In this document: positions 19,063 through 26,751 of the stretch, piece after piece
How positions within the stretch are numbered: position 1 is the first letter of the stretch
Layout of the letters: every line of letters starts with the position of its first letter
NCBI GenBank assembly: GCA_036268405.1
Contig: DATAUF010000077.1
Location: 1-64,000, forward strand
Source of the DNA: DASZTV01 sp036268405
GTDB taxonomy: Bacteria > Actinomycetota > Actinomycetes > JAFAQI01
Length of the DNA: 64,000 nt
Reading direction: 5' to 3'
Made by a program: the position numbers and the translations under genes
Notes under the pieces: generated by a model
The model's input: the letters and a program-made list of their open reading frames with translations, nothing else
The model's database searches: none
What the model was told of the DNA's origin: nothing

Positions 19063-19086
19063 ACTCCGGCGAAGCCGGTTCAACTG
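19056..19086 (+). other. hairpin between cytosine deaminase gene and upp
   Basis: A near-perfect stem: CAGTTGAAC (19056-19064) and CCGGC pair with GCCGG and TTCAACTG (ending 19086), 14 pairs with one bulged T and a GAA loop. It contains the deaminase stop codon. There is no T-run after it. It could be an attenuator, a processing site or a weak terminator that lowers upp expression relative to the upstream genes. Confidence 0.6.
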
Positions 19087-19111
19087 TTGGCCGGCGGGCG
19101 GGGTGGAGGTC

Positions 19112-19750
19112 GTGAGGGTCACCGTGGTCGACCACCCTGTGGTTGCCGCCAAGCTCAGTGCGCTGCGCGACGAGTCCACGCCCTCTCCGTTCTTCCGGCG
19201 GCTCGTGGACGACCTGGTCACGCTGCTCGCCTACGAGGCCACTCGCGCCGTCTCCGTCGAGCCAATGCAGATCACGACGCCGATCACGACCACCACGGGA
19301 GTACGGCTGACCTCGCCGCCGCCGCTCGTCGTACCCGTCCTTCGGGCCGGCGTCGGCATGCTCGACGGGTTGACCCGGCTGCTTCCCGATGCCGAGGTCG
19401 GCTTTGCCGGCCTGGCGCGCGACGAGCGGACCGCGCAACCGTCGTGGTACGCCGACCGGCTGCCTGAGGACGCAGCCGGCCGTGACGTTTTCGTGCTTGA
19501 TCCGATGCTGGCCACCGGCGGCACCCTGGTGGCGGTGGTCGAGGCGCTGCTCGCTCGCGGAGCCGAGAAGGTGACCTGCGTGTGTCTGCTCGCTGCCCCG
19601 GAGGGTGTGGCCCGCGTGCAGGCGGCGTTCCCCGGAGACAACGTCTCGCTGGTGGTGGCCGCCGTGGACGAGCGGCTCGACGAGCGCTCCTACATCGTCC
19701 CGGGCCTGGGTGATGCGGGCGACCGCCTCTTCGGCAGCGCCCCCGCCTGA
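19112..19750 (+). CDS. upp: uracil phosphoribosyltransferase
   Basis: 212 residues from GTG 19112 (MRVTVVDHPVVAAKLSALRD), which matches the usual Upp start; GTG 19103 is also in frame. The PRPP loop is VFVLDPMLATGGTLVAVVEA, and the uracil-binding C-terminal part YIVPGLGDAGDRLFG is intact. It converts uracil and PRPP to UMP. It is the third gene of the cytosine salvage run: permease, deaminase, Upp. The GGAGG ribosome site (19105-19109) is only 2 nt from GTG 19112, so start choice rests mainly on homology. Confidence 0.95.
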   Translation: MRVTVVDHPVVAAKLSALRDESTPSPFFRRLVDDLVTLLAYEATRAVSVEPMQITTPITTTTGVRLTSPPPLVVPVLRAGVGMLDGLTRLLPDAEVGFAGLARDERTAQPSWYADRLPEDAAGRDVFVLDPMLATGGTLVAVVEALLARGAEKVTCVCLLAAPEGVARVQAAFPGDNVSLVVAAVDERLDERSYIVPGLGDAGDRLFGSAPA

Positions 19751-19785
19751 CACTGCGCCCGCCTGACACTGCGCCCGCCTGACAC
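19745..19785. repeat. 16-bp tandem repeat, 2.6 copies
   Basis: GCCTGACACTGCGCCC is repeated at 19745-19760 and 19761-19776, with a third partial copy GCCTGACAC at 19777-19785. The first copy holds the upp stop codon; the array fills the short gap before the siroheme synthase gene. Confidence 0.9.
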
Positions 19786-19794
19786 CATGGAGGC

Positions 19795-20976
19795 GTGCGG
19801 TACCCGCTGTTCCTTGACCTGACCGGCCGCCGGGTTGTCGTGGTCGGCGGCGGAGCGGTCGCGACGCGGCGGGTGGCCGACCTTGTTGCCGCCGGCGCGC
19901 GCGTCGTCGTTGTCGCGCCAGCAGTGGCCGCGGAGATTGCCGCCTCCGGCGTCGAGGTCCGCGAACGGCCGTATGCCGACGGAGATCTGGCGCAGGCGTG
20001 GCTGGTGCTCGCCTGCACCGACGATCCGCGACTCAATGCCGAGATTGCCGCTGCGGCCGAAGCGATCGGCATCTGGTGCATCCGGGCAGACGACGCGGAC
20101 GGCTCCGCAGCCTGGCGCCCTGCGTCGACGGCCGTCGACGACCTGACGGTGGCTGTCTCCGCCGGCGGTGATCCCGGTCGTGCAGCCGAGCTGCGCGACG
20201 TGATCGGCAACGCACTGCGTAGCGGCGCGCTGGCTCCTCGACGTCACCGGCCCACGGACGGGCGCGTCACGCTCGTCGGCGGCGGCCCCGGAGACCCGGA
20301 CCTGCTGACGTTGCGCGGCATGCGGGCGCTGCTCGACGCCGACGTCGTCGTCACAGATCGGCTGGCTCCGACCGGGTTGCTCGACTCGCTGTCGGCCGAG
20401 GTCGAGGTGGTCGACGTCGGGAAGACGCCCGGCGGTCATGCGGCGGAGCAGGCCGATATCAACGCCCTGCTGGTGGAGCGCGCGCAGGCCGGGCAGCGCG
20501 TCGTACGGCTCAAGGGCGGGGACTCATTCGTCCTGGGCCGGGGGAGCGAGGAGGTCGACGCCTGCCGCGCCGCGGGCGTCCCGGTCGAGGTTGTGCCCGG
20601 CGTGACGAGTGCCACCGCCGCCGCCGCACTCGCCGGGATTGCGCTCACCGAACGCGGTACGACCCAGCAGTTCGTGGTGGCGAGCGGACATGTCCCCCCC
20701 GGTGACGAACGGTCGACCGTCGACTGGGCGACGCTGGCCGCGACCGACGCCACGTTGGTGTTGCTCATGGCCGTCGGCAACCTTGCGCCGATCGCGGAGA
20801 CGCTGATCGCGGGCGGTCGCAGCGCGGACTGCGGGGCGGCCATCGTCGAGAACGCCTCGCTGCCGTCCCAGCGTGTCGTGCGCGGTCGGCTAGCGGAGAT
20901 CGCGGAGATCGCGGAGCGAGAGTCCGTCGTCCCGCCGGCGGTCGTGATTGTTGGCAAGGTCGTCCGGCTGCCCTGA
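19795..20976 (+). CDS. cysG: siroheme synthase: precorrin-2 dehydrogenase fused to uroporphyrinogen-III methyltransferase
   Basis: 393 residues from GTG 19795. The N-terminal NAD-binding domain starts YPLFLDLTGRRVVVVGGGAVA (precorrin-2 dehydrogenase, residues about 1-150). A methyltransferase domain follows from about residue 157: VTLVGGGPGDPDLLTLRGMR, the SAM-binding VRLKGGDSFVLGRG motif, and TSATAAAALAGIALTERG. Together these methylate uroporphyrinogen III twice and oxidise precorrin-2 towards sirohydrochlorin, feeding siroheme (sulfite/nitrite reductases). Iron chelation would need the dehydrogenase domain's CysG-like activity or a separate enzyme; I cannot tell which. No other cobalamin or sulfur genes are near. 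Confidence 0.93.
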   Translation: MRYPLFLDLTGRRVVVVGGGAVATRRVADLVAAGARVVVVAPAVAAEIAASGVEVRERPYADGDLAQAWLVLACTDDPRLNAEIAAAAEAIGIWCIRADDADGSAAWRPASTAVDDLTVAVSAGGDPGRAAELRDVIGNALRSGALAPRRHRPTDGRVTLVGGGPGDPDLLTLRGMRALLDADVVVTDRLAPTGLLDSLSAEVEVVDVGKTPGGHAAEQADINALLVERAQAGQRVVRLKGGDSFVLGRGSEEVDACRAAGVPVEVVPGVTSATAAAALAGIALTERGTTQQFVVASGHVPPGDERSTVDWATLAATDATLVLLMAVGNLAPIAETLIAGGRSADCGAAIVENASLPSQRVVRGRLAEIAEIAERESVVPPAVVIVGKVVRLP

Positions 20977-21090
20977 TCGGCACGCAGTGTCGGATGCCTG
21001 ACAGATCGGCATCGATTGAACCCGCTTCGGGCCGTGGGTCGGTCAACCTCGGTACAGCGACAGGAGTGTCGCGACGACCGAGGAGGCTGG

Positions 21091-21528
21091 ATGTACCACC
21101 GCATCGTCGTAGGTACGGACGGGTCATCCACCGCGGACTGTGCGGTCGACGTCGCGGGTGGCCTGGCGTTGTTGATGGGTGCCGCGATCCACGTCGTCTC
21201 GGCGTACCGCCCGGCGCGTGCCGCAGCCGTTCTCGCAGGCTCCGGTGGAGGGCTGCCGTGGTTCGGCGAGGAGGAGCGCAGCGATGCCGAGGCCGTCCTT
21301 GAGGGGGCGACGGCACGGCTGAGTCGGGTGTCTCTCGCAGTGTCGGCGGTCAGTCGGCTCGGTGACGCAGCGGACGTGTTGCTCGCGGTCGCCGAGGAGG
21401 TCGACGCCGACCTGATCGTCGTCGGCAACCGGGGGCTGACCGGCGTACGCCGCTATCTCCTTGGCGGCGTTGCCGACCGGGTAGCCCACCACGCGCCGTG
21501 CAGTGTCCACATCGTCCACGCCTGCTAG
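21091..21528 (+). CDS. universal stress protein
   Basis: 145 residues from ATG 21091, preceded by AGGAGG (21081-21086). UspA fold: N-terminal HRIVVGTDGSSTADCAV, and the nucleotide-binding tail VVGNRGLTGVRRYLLGGVAD followed by HAPCSVHIVH, which has the GxxGx9G spacing of ATP-binding members though the last small residue differs slightly. The Crp-family regulator starts shortly downstream on the same strand, so the two may be co-transcribed as a stress module. Single-domain, cytosolic, probably dimeric. Confidence 0.9.
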   Translation: MYHRIVVGTDGSSTADCAVDVAGGLALLMGAAIHVVSAYRPARAAAVLAGSGGGLPWFGEEERSDAEAVLEGATARLSRVSLAVSAVSRLGDAADVLLAVAEEVDADLIVVGNRGLTGVRRYLLGGVADRVAHHAPCSVHIVHAC

Positions 21529-21576
21529 CTCCGTGACATGATTTGCGGGGCCACTGAGCAGTATCCCGGGGGGACC

Positions 21577-22305
21577 ATGGCCGAGTCGGGTCGCGCAGGG
21601 CGGCGTCGCGAGTGGACGAGAGCCGAGCTCATCGAGATCTTCGGATCCGTCCTGCTCTTCAGCCGACTCCCTGGGCCGCAGCTAGAGGCGGTCGCGCTGG
21701 CGGCCGAGCGCCAGGCGTTTCGCCGCGGTGCGCTGATCATCCGGCAGGGCACTGAGGGCGATGGCCTCTACGTCGTGGCGAGCGGTTCGGTCCTCGTCAG
21801 TCGCGAGGCACGGTCGGGGTCGAAGCGCGCGCTGAATGTGATCGAGGCGCCGGGCTCATTCGGTGAGCTCGCGTTGCTCGACAACCGCACCCGTTCCGCC
21901 TCGATCGAGGCGCTCGAGGACAGCGAGCTCTTCTGCATCTCCCGCGAGTCGTTCCTCGGGCTGTTGTCGAAGGATCCGCGGCTGGTCGACGGCCTGATCC
22001 GCGAACTCGGCCGCATGATCCGTCGGCTCAGCGATCAGGTGGCCGACGAGGGGCTGCTCGACCTTCCAAGCCGGGTGGCGAAGACGTTGCTCCGGCTGAT
22101 CGATCACCAGGGGCCGCTCAAGTCCGGCGACCAGCCCGTGGTGGCGCTCACTCAGGGAAAGCTTGCCGACCTGGCAGGAGGCAGCCGCCAGAGTGTCAAC
22201 GGGGCGCTGTCGTCATTCGTCGTGCGTGGTCTGATCCGGATCGAGACGCGTCAGATCGTCATCACCGATCTCGCCGGCTTGCGTGCCCGTGCGGGAGTGA
22301 CCTAG
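21577..22305 (+). CDS. Crp/Fnr-family transcriptional regulator
   Basis: 242 residues from ATG 21577 (MAESGRAGRRREW); ATG 21538 is in frame and would add 13 residues, and neither has an ideal ribosome site. The cyclic-nucleotide-binding domain is clear: LIIRQGTEGDGLYVVASGSV, then PGSFGELALLDNRTRSASIE, the phosphate-binding cassette with RTRSAS in place of the E. coli RSA core. The C-terminal winged helix (LTQGKLADLAGGSRQSVNGA) has the HTH. It may respond to cAMP or another ligand. It follows the universal stress gene directly. Confidence 0.9.
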   Translation: MAESGRAGRRREWTRAELIEIFGSVLLFSRLPGPQLEAVALAAERQAFRRGALIIRQGTEGDGLYVVASGSVLVSREARSGSKRALNVIEAPGSFGELALLDNRTRSASIEALEDSELFCISRESFLGLLSKDPRLVDGLIRELGRMIRRLSDQVADEGLLDLPSRVAKTLLRLIDHQGPLKSGDQPVVALTQGKLADLAGGSRQSVNGALSSFVVRGLIRIETRQIVITDLAGLRARAGVT

Positions 22306-22330
22306 CCCCTCGTGGGTGCGGTTCATCGGA

Positions 22331-22370
22331 GCGATGCCGGACGGCCACGGGGGCAGCCGCCCGGCATCGC
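22331..22370 (+). terminator. hairpin after the Crp-family gene
   Basis: GCGATGCCGG (22331-22340) pairs with CCGGCATCGC (22361-22370), a 10-bp perfect stem, and the loop contains a further ACGGC/GCCG pairing. It begins 25 bp after the stop. No T-run is present, as is usual in this genome. Confidence 0.6.
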
Positions 22371-22514
22371 GTCAGGGAGCGTTGGCGCCGGATCCCCCCG
22401 CAGATCTCGGATCCGCACAGCGCTGATCTGTAGCGTGCCAGGCTGCGTGCGCGCCGTCCATAGGTACGGTCGGTGCGGATAGCGCATTCAGGTTAGGTCG
22501 AGAAAGGAACTGTC

Positions 22515-22721
22515 GTGGCTGACCAGACGTACGGCATCAGCGAGATCGTCGGGACCAGCCCGGAGAGCCTCGAGGCGGCAATCCGAAATGGGGTCGCAAA
22601 AGCGTCGCAGACGGTGCGCAACCTGGACTGGGTCGAGGTGTCGTCGATTCGCGGTCAGCTCAAGGACGGCGCAGTCGCGCACTTCCAGGTGCAGATGAAA
22701 GTCGGCTTCCGCATCGAGTAG
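22515..22721 (+). CDS. dodecin family flavin-binding protein
   Basis: 68 residues from GTG 22515, with AAAGGA (22502-22507) upstream. The whole protein is one dodecin domain: SEIVGTSPESLEAAIRNGVA, then LDWVEVSSIRGQLKDG and the C-terminal FQVQMKVGFRIE. Dodecins form hollow dodecamers that bind FMN/FAD, riboflavin or CoA and act as flavin buffers. The conserved aromatic in LDWVEV that stacks on the flavin is present. A 43-bp palindromic element begins 8 bp after the stop. Confidence 0.93.
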   Translation: MADQTYGISEIVGTSPESLEAAIRNGVAKASQTVRNLDWVEVSSIRGQLKDGAVAHFQVQMKVGFRIE

Positions 22722-22728
22722 GACCAGT

Positions 22729-22771
22729 TGTCAGGCTCAGCACACGCCAGAGCGTGCGGAGAGCCTGACAA
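22729..22771. repeat. 43-bp palindromic element, family 2, copy 1
   Basis: The ends TTGTCAGGCTC (22728-22738) and GAGCCTGACAA (22761-22771) form an 11-bp stem; inside, CACGC and GCGTG form a second 5-bp stem around CAGA. It sits between the convergent dodecin and tldE genes, where it could end both transcripts. The same ends, at the same 43-bp total length, recur at 29447-29489. Confidence 0.75.
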
Positions 22772-22777
22772 TCTCGC

Positions 22778-24211
22778 TCAGGATGCTTGGCTGACCGTGC
22801 TCATGTTGAAGTCGGCCACGCGTACGGCGGGCATCCGGGTCCGGGTGAAGTAGTCGCCGAACTCGCGGGCGAGCGTCTCATCGGTGCGGCCGACCTCGAT
22901 GACTCGTTTCAGCATGGCGACCGGGCTCTCATTGAACCGGAAGTTGTTGACCGCGCCGACCACCTCGCCGCCTTCGACAAGGAACACGCCGTCACGGGTC
23001 AGGCCGGTCAGCAACAGCGTCTGCGGATCGACCTCGCGGATGTACCAGAGGCAGGTCAGCAGCAGCCCGCGATCGGTCGACGCGACCAGATCAGTGACCG
23101 ACGCAGCGCCGCCGGGCGCCGTCATCTCGAGGTTGTCGATCCACGGGGTGAACGGCAGTCCGGTCAACGAAGCGGAGTGCCGAGTCTGGATCAGTGCGGC
23201 GAGCTCGCCGTCGCGGATCCAGTCGGTCGGCGCGACCGGCGCGCCGTTGTCGAATACCGATGCCATCCGGCTTGAGGAGCCCGCGACGACGAACGGCGTA
23301 GCTTCCTGACCCAGCATCGCCGGGTCACTGCGAAGTGTGAGCGGTACGTCGGTCAGCTGCTCGCCGACCCGCGTCCCTCCACCGGCGCGCGAGAAGACCG
23401 ACTGACCCTCGTGCGCATCGAGTGCGCCGGCAGTCCAGTACAGATAGACCATCAGGTCCGCGACGGCCGACGGCGGCAGGATCGTCGGGTACCGGCCTGC
23501 CTCCAGCGCCACCTTCCGCTCGCCCCACGCGAGGCGTTGCGCGACATCGGCCTCGAGCGCCGCAAGATCGAGCGCGGCGACGTCCGCGGCCCCCTGACCG
23601 CTCCAGGCCGACCTCGAGCCGTCAGCGGTGCGACCGGTCAGCTCGAGCCGCACACTTGGCTGCGCGTAGCGCAGTCGCAGACCGGTGGACGTGCCGACGA
23701 AGGTCGTGTCGATCGAATGCTCGGCGTAGCCGAACCTGCCCTGCCCGGCACCGCGCGCCGAAGCAAAGATCTCGCCGAGCCAGGACGCGATGCCGCCGAG
23801 TGCAGCAACCGGCGCTTCGAGCGCCTGCGCGTCCCAGTCGCCGGACGACGCGCCTTGCAGCAGGGGAGCGGCGTCATCCGCCGCGGTCGAGGCACGCGCC
23901 GCTTCCTCGGCCTCGCGGACGAGGACGTCGACGTGGTCGGCGGAGGTGACGTTGCGGCTGACGGAGGCCGCCCGAGTGCCGTCGGTGCCGTTCACCGTCG
24001 CGACGACCGTGAGGTCGAGGGTCTCGGTGACGCCGTTGGTCGTCAGTGTGTTGTTGGCCCAGCGCAGATTGGTCGACGCGGTGTTGCTCGCAATCGCCAC
24101 GCACCCATCGGTGCTGCTCGCGGCGAGCGCCCGCTCGATCGCCTCTTGCGGCGCCACGCCCCCTCTCACGTCCACGTCCCTGCCCGCCACCCAACGAAGG
24201 ATGGCGGCCAT
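22778..24211 (-). CDS. tldE: TldE/PmbA-type subunit of TldD/TldE protease
   Basis: 477 residues from ATG 24211; the precise start is uncertain because a downstream GTG (VDVRGGVAPQEA) would also fit. It belongs to the PmbA/TldE family: N-terminal domain with VAIASNTASTNLRWANNTLT and the C-terminal beta domain ending LAREFGDYFTRTRMPAVRVA. TldE lacks the zinc motif and forms a heterodimer with TldD that degrades or trims unfolded peptides and some RiPP precursors. It starts 10 bp after the tldD stop, in the same operon. Confidence 0.9.
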   Translation of the reverse strand: MAAILRWVAGRDVDVRGGVAPQEAIERALAASSTDGCVAIASNTASTNLRWANNTLTTNGVTETLDLTVVATVNGTDGTRAASVSRNVTSADHVDVLVREAEEAARASTAADDAAPLLQGASSGDWDAQALEAPVAALGGIASWLGEIFASARGAGQGRFGYAEHSIDTTFVGTSTGLRLRYAQPSVRLELTGRTADGSRSAWSGQGAADVAALDLAALEADVAQRLAWGERKVALEAGRYPTILPPSAVADLMVYLYWTAGALDAHEGQSVFSRAGGGTRVGEQLTDVPLTLRSDPAMLGQEATPFVVAGSSSRMASVFDNGAPVAPTDWIRDGELAALIQTRHSASLTGLPFTPWIDNLEMTAPGGAASVTDLVASTDRGLLLTCLWYIREVDPQTLLLTGLTRDGVFLVEGGEVVGAVNNFRFNESPVAMLKRVIEVGRTDETLAREFGDYFTRTRMPAVRVADFNMSTVSQAS

Positions 24212-24221
24212 CGCCGCCAGC

Positions 24222-25727
24222 TCATTTTCCGGCCTCCTGCGTGGCGTTGAGGATGTTCACGCCTTGGAACAGGGCCGCCGGACAGCCATGGCTCACTGCG
24301 GCGACCTGACCTGGCTGACCCTTGCCACAGTTGAATGCGCCGCCGAGAACGTAGGTTTGCGGACCGCCGACGGCCGCCATCGATCCCCAGAAGTCTGTGG
24401 TCATCGACTGGTACGCCGCATCGCGGACCTGCCCAGCGATCTTGCCGCCCTTGATCCGGAAGAAACGCTGTCCGGTGAACTGGAAGTTGTAACGCTGCAT
24501 GTCGATCGACCACGACTTGTCGCCGACGACATAGAGCCCGTTCTCGACGCCTGCGATGAGCTCGTCGGTCGACGGGCCGCCTGACGCCGGTTGCAGGGAC
24601 ACGTTGGCCATTCTTTGGATCGGGACGTGCAAGGGGGAGTCGGAGAACGCGCAGCCGTTCGACCGTGCGATTCCCGACAGCGCCGCGGTGCGCCGGTCGA
24701 GCTGGTAGCCGACAAGAGTGCCGTCCTTCACGAGGTCCCAGGTCTGCGCCGCGACGCCTTCGTCGTCGAACGCCACCGACGACAGCCCGTGCTCGGCTTG
24801 CCGGTCGCCCGTGACGTGCATGAGATCGCTGCCGTAGCGCAGCGTTCCCAGCTTGTCGGGAGTGGCGAACGACGTCCCCGCGTAGTTGGCCTCGTAGCCG
24901 AGCGCGCGATCCAGCTCGGTCGCATGCCCGATGGACTCGTGGATTGTGAGCCAGAGGTTGGACGGGTCGATCACCAGGTCGTATCGACCCGGCTCGACGG
25001 ACGGCGCCTTCGCCTTCTCGGCCAGCCACTCCGGGACCTGCGCGAGCTCGGTGTCCCAGTCGTAGCCGTCCGTCATCCACTCCCAGCCGCGGCCCACCGG
25101 CGGTGCGATGGTGCGCATCGTCTCGAAGCGCCCGGAGGACTCATCGACCCACAGCACCGTGAGCTGGCACTGCATGCGCACTCGCTGCTGCGTCGTGACC
25201 GTGCCCGCCAGATCGGCAAAGAACTTGTTCTCCCTGACCTGTTTCAGGCCGGCGTCCGCGTGCGTGACGATGTCCGCCGAGAGCAGTCGGCTCGACCAGT
25301 CGGCGAGCAAGGCGATGCGGTCGCCCTCGCCGATCGAGAACGGGTCGACGTCGTACGCCGACACCCACGTCTGCTCGCCGTGCGACGGCTCGGCGGCGAG
25401 CTCGATCCGCTCGCCGGTGACGGGCTTGGAGACCTTCGCGACCTCGACCGCGCGGTCGACGAGCGCACGCGCGGCGGAGGGACCGATCACGGCGCCGCCC
25501 GCGAATCCCCATGTCCCGTCGTGCACGACTCGCACCGCGAGCCCGCTTTCGTCGTCGTCGTGGCTGGTCTCCAGGCGAGCGTCGTGCAGCGCGAGGTCGG
25601 CGGTGCGGATCCGCTCGACCCGGACGTCGGCATGCTCGAGCTTGAGCTCGCGGGCACGTTCGAGGACGGCGTCTGCGATCGCGCGGAGCGGTAGGGCGGT
25701 GAACTCAGGATCGATCGCGTGGACCAT
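24222..25727 (-). CDS. tldD: TldD zinc peptidase subunit
   Basis: 501 residues from ATG 25727 (MVHAIDPEFTALPLRAIADA); a longer frame to 25886 is open but unlike the family. The HExxxH zinc motif is HESIGH at residues 263-268, and the conserved Cys near the C-terminus is in GGAFNCGKGQPGQ, the third ligand in this family. TldD/TldE form a heterodimer in which peptides thread into a chamber to be cut by TldD. In E. coli the pair matures microcin B17 and degrades CcdA. No precursor peptide gene is evident nearby, so general peptide turnover is the cautious reading. Confidence 0.93.
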   Translation of the reverse strand: MVHAIDPEFTALPLRAIADAVLERARELKLEHADVRVERIRTADLALHDARLETSHDDDESGLAVRVVHDGTWGFAGGAVIGPSAARALVDRAVEVAKVSKPVTGERIELAAEPSHGEQTWVSAYDVDPFSIGEGDRIALLADWSSRLLSADIVTHADAGLKQVRENKFFADLAGTVTTQQRVRMQCQLTVLWVDESSGRFETMRTIAPPVGRGWEWMTDGYDWDTELAQVPEWLAEKAKAPSVEPGRYDLVIDPSNLWLTIHESIGHATELDRALGYEANYAGTSFATPDKLGTLRYGSDLMHVTGDRQAEHGLSSVAFDDEGVAAQTWDLVKDGTLVGYQLDRRTAALSGIARSNGCAFSDSPLHVPIQRMANVSLQPASGGPSTDELIAGVENGLYVVGDKSWSIDMQRYNFQFTGQRFFRIKGGKIAGQVRDAAYQSMTTDFWGSMAAVGGPQTYVLGGAFNCGKGQPGQVAAVSHGCPAALFQGVNILNATQEAGK

Positions 25728-25761
25728 GCGCCGACGCACTACCTCTCTGGGGCCGGAGTGG

Positions 25762-26715
25762 CTAGCGGGTGACGTCGAGGACGAGCTTGCCGGTCGACTT
25801 TCGTGCGCGGAGATCCTCGTGCGCGTTCCTGGCGTCGGCGAGGGCGTACGTCGTGCCGACCACCGGCGACAGCCTGCCTTCCGCAACGAGGTCGAGCATC
25901 TCGGCCATCGGCTCGTTGATCATGCCCGGACGCCCGATGCAGTTCGACAGCCAGTAGCCGACGATTGTCCGGCTGCCGATCATCAGCGCGCGGGGCTCGA
26001 CCGCTTTCGGCGGTACGCGGCCCGCCATCCCGTAGGTCGCGATCCGGCCGAATGGCGCGAGCGCCTCAAGGCTCGCGTCGAACGCGTCGCCCCCGGTCAT
26101 CTCAAGCACGATGTCGATGGGCTTTCCGCCGTTGGCGTCGTGGAGCGCGGCCTTCAAGTCCTCGGAGGCGCCGTCGACGGTGGCGTCGGCGCCGAGCCGT
26201 TCGGCCAGTGCTCGCTTCTCCGGCGAGGACGCCACCCCGATGACCCGGCCGGCCCCCCACAGCTTCGCGAGCTGGATCGCGAGAGTCCCGACGCCGCCCG
26301 CGGCGGCGTGAACCACCACCGACTCGCCGGCCGCCAGGTGCGTCGACGTCCGCAGCAGGTGCCACGCCGTGAGTCCCTGCACCATCAGCGCCAACGCCTG
26401 GCCGTCGTCGACGGCATCCGGCAGCGCGAAGCTGAGGAACGAAGGAGCGAGTGCCCACTCGGCGTAGCCGCCGGCCCCGACGAGGGAGGCGATTCGGCGA
26501 CCGTCAGGCAGAGTTCCGACAACCTCGCTGCCGGGAACGAGCGGGAGGTTCGTCGCCGATATGTAGCTGTTCTCGGTCTGGTGGGTGTCGGCGTAGTTGA
26601 TGCCGGAACTGCTCACCTTGACGAGGTCGAAGCCTTCGGACGGCGTGGGTTCGGGAAGCTCCGCAAGCGTCAGTACCTCAGGGCCGCCGTACTCCGTGAT
26701 CTGGATTGCGCGCAC
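25762..26715 (-). CDS. NADPH:quinone oxidoreductase, zinc-free MDR family
   Basis: 317 residues from GTG 26715. N-terminal MRAIQITEYGGPEVLTLAEL and the cofactor domain VVHAAAGGVGTLAIQLAKLW are typical of quinone oxidoreductase (QOR) members of the medium-chain family. No zinc-ligand cysteines are present. It reduces quinones or enals with NADPH. TAGGGT lies 6 nt before the GTG (26727-26722), so a leaderless transcript is likely. tldD follows 34 bp downstream in the same direction. Confidence 0.9.
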   Translation of the reverse strand: MRAIQITEYGGPEVLTLAELPEPTPSEGFDLVKVSSSGINYADTHQTENSYISATNLPLVPGSEVVGTLPDGRRIASLVGAGGYAEWALAPSFLSFALPDAVDDGQALALMVQGLTAWHLLRTSTHLAAGESVVVHAAAGGVGTLAIQLAKLWGAGRVIGVASSPEKRALAERLGADATVDGASEDLKAALHDANGGKPIDIVLEMTGGDAFDASLEALAPFGRIATYGMAGRVPPKAVEPRALMIGSRTIVGYWLSNCIGRPGMINEPMAEMLDLVAEGRLSPVVGTTYALADARNAHEDLRARKSTGKLVLDVTR

Positions 26716-26721
26716 GATCCG

Positions 26722-26727
26722 ACCCTA
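26722..26727 (-). promoter_or_regulatory. -10 element of the quinone oxidoreductase gene
   Basis: On the minus strand TAGGGT ends 6 nt before GTG 26715. The same hexamer at the same distance precedes the LLM oxidoreductase gene at 38790. No clear -35 is seen. Confidence 0.4.
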
Positions 26728-26751
26728 CTGGCGGGACGCAGCGTTGCGGAC

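Noticed and set aside
21016..21090. Longer N-terminus for the universal stress protein
   Set aside because: The segment before ATG 21091 lacks the USP fold and a perfect AGGAGG precedes that ATG.
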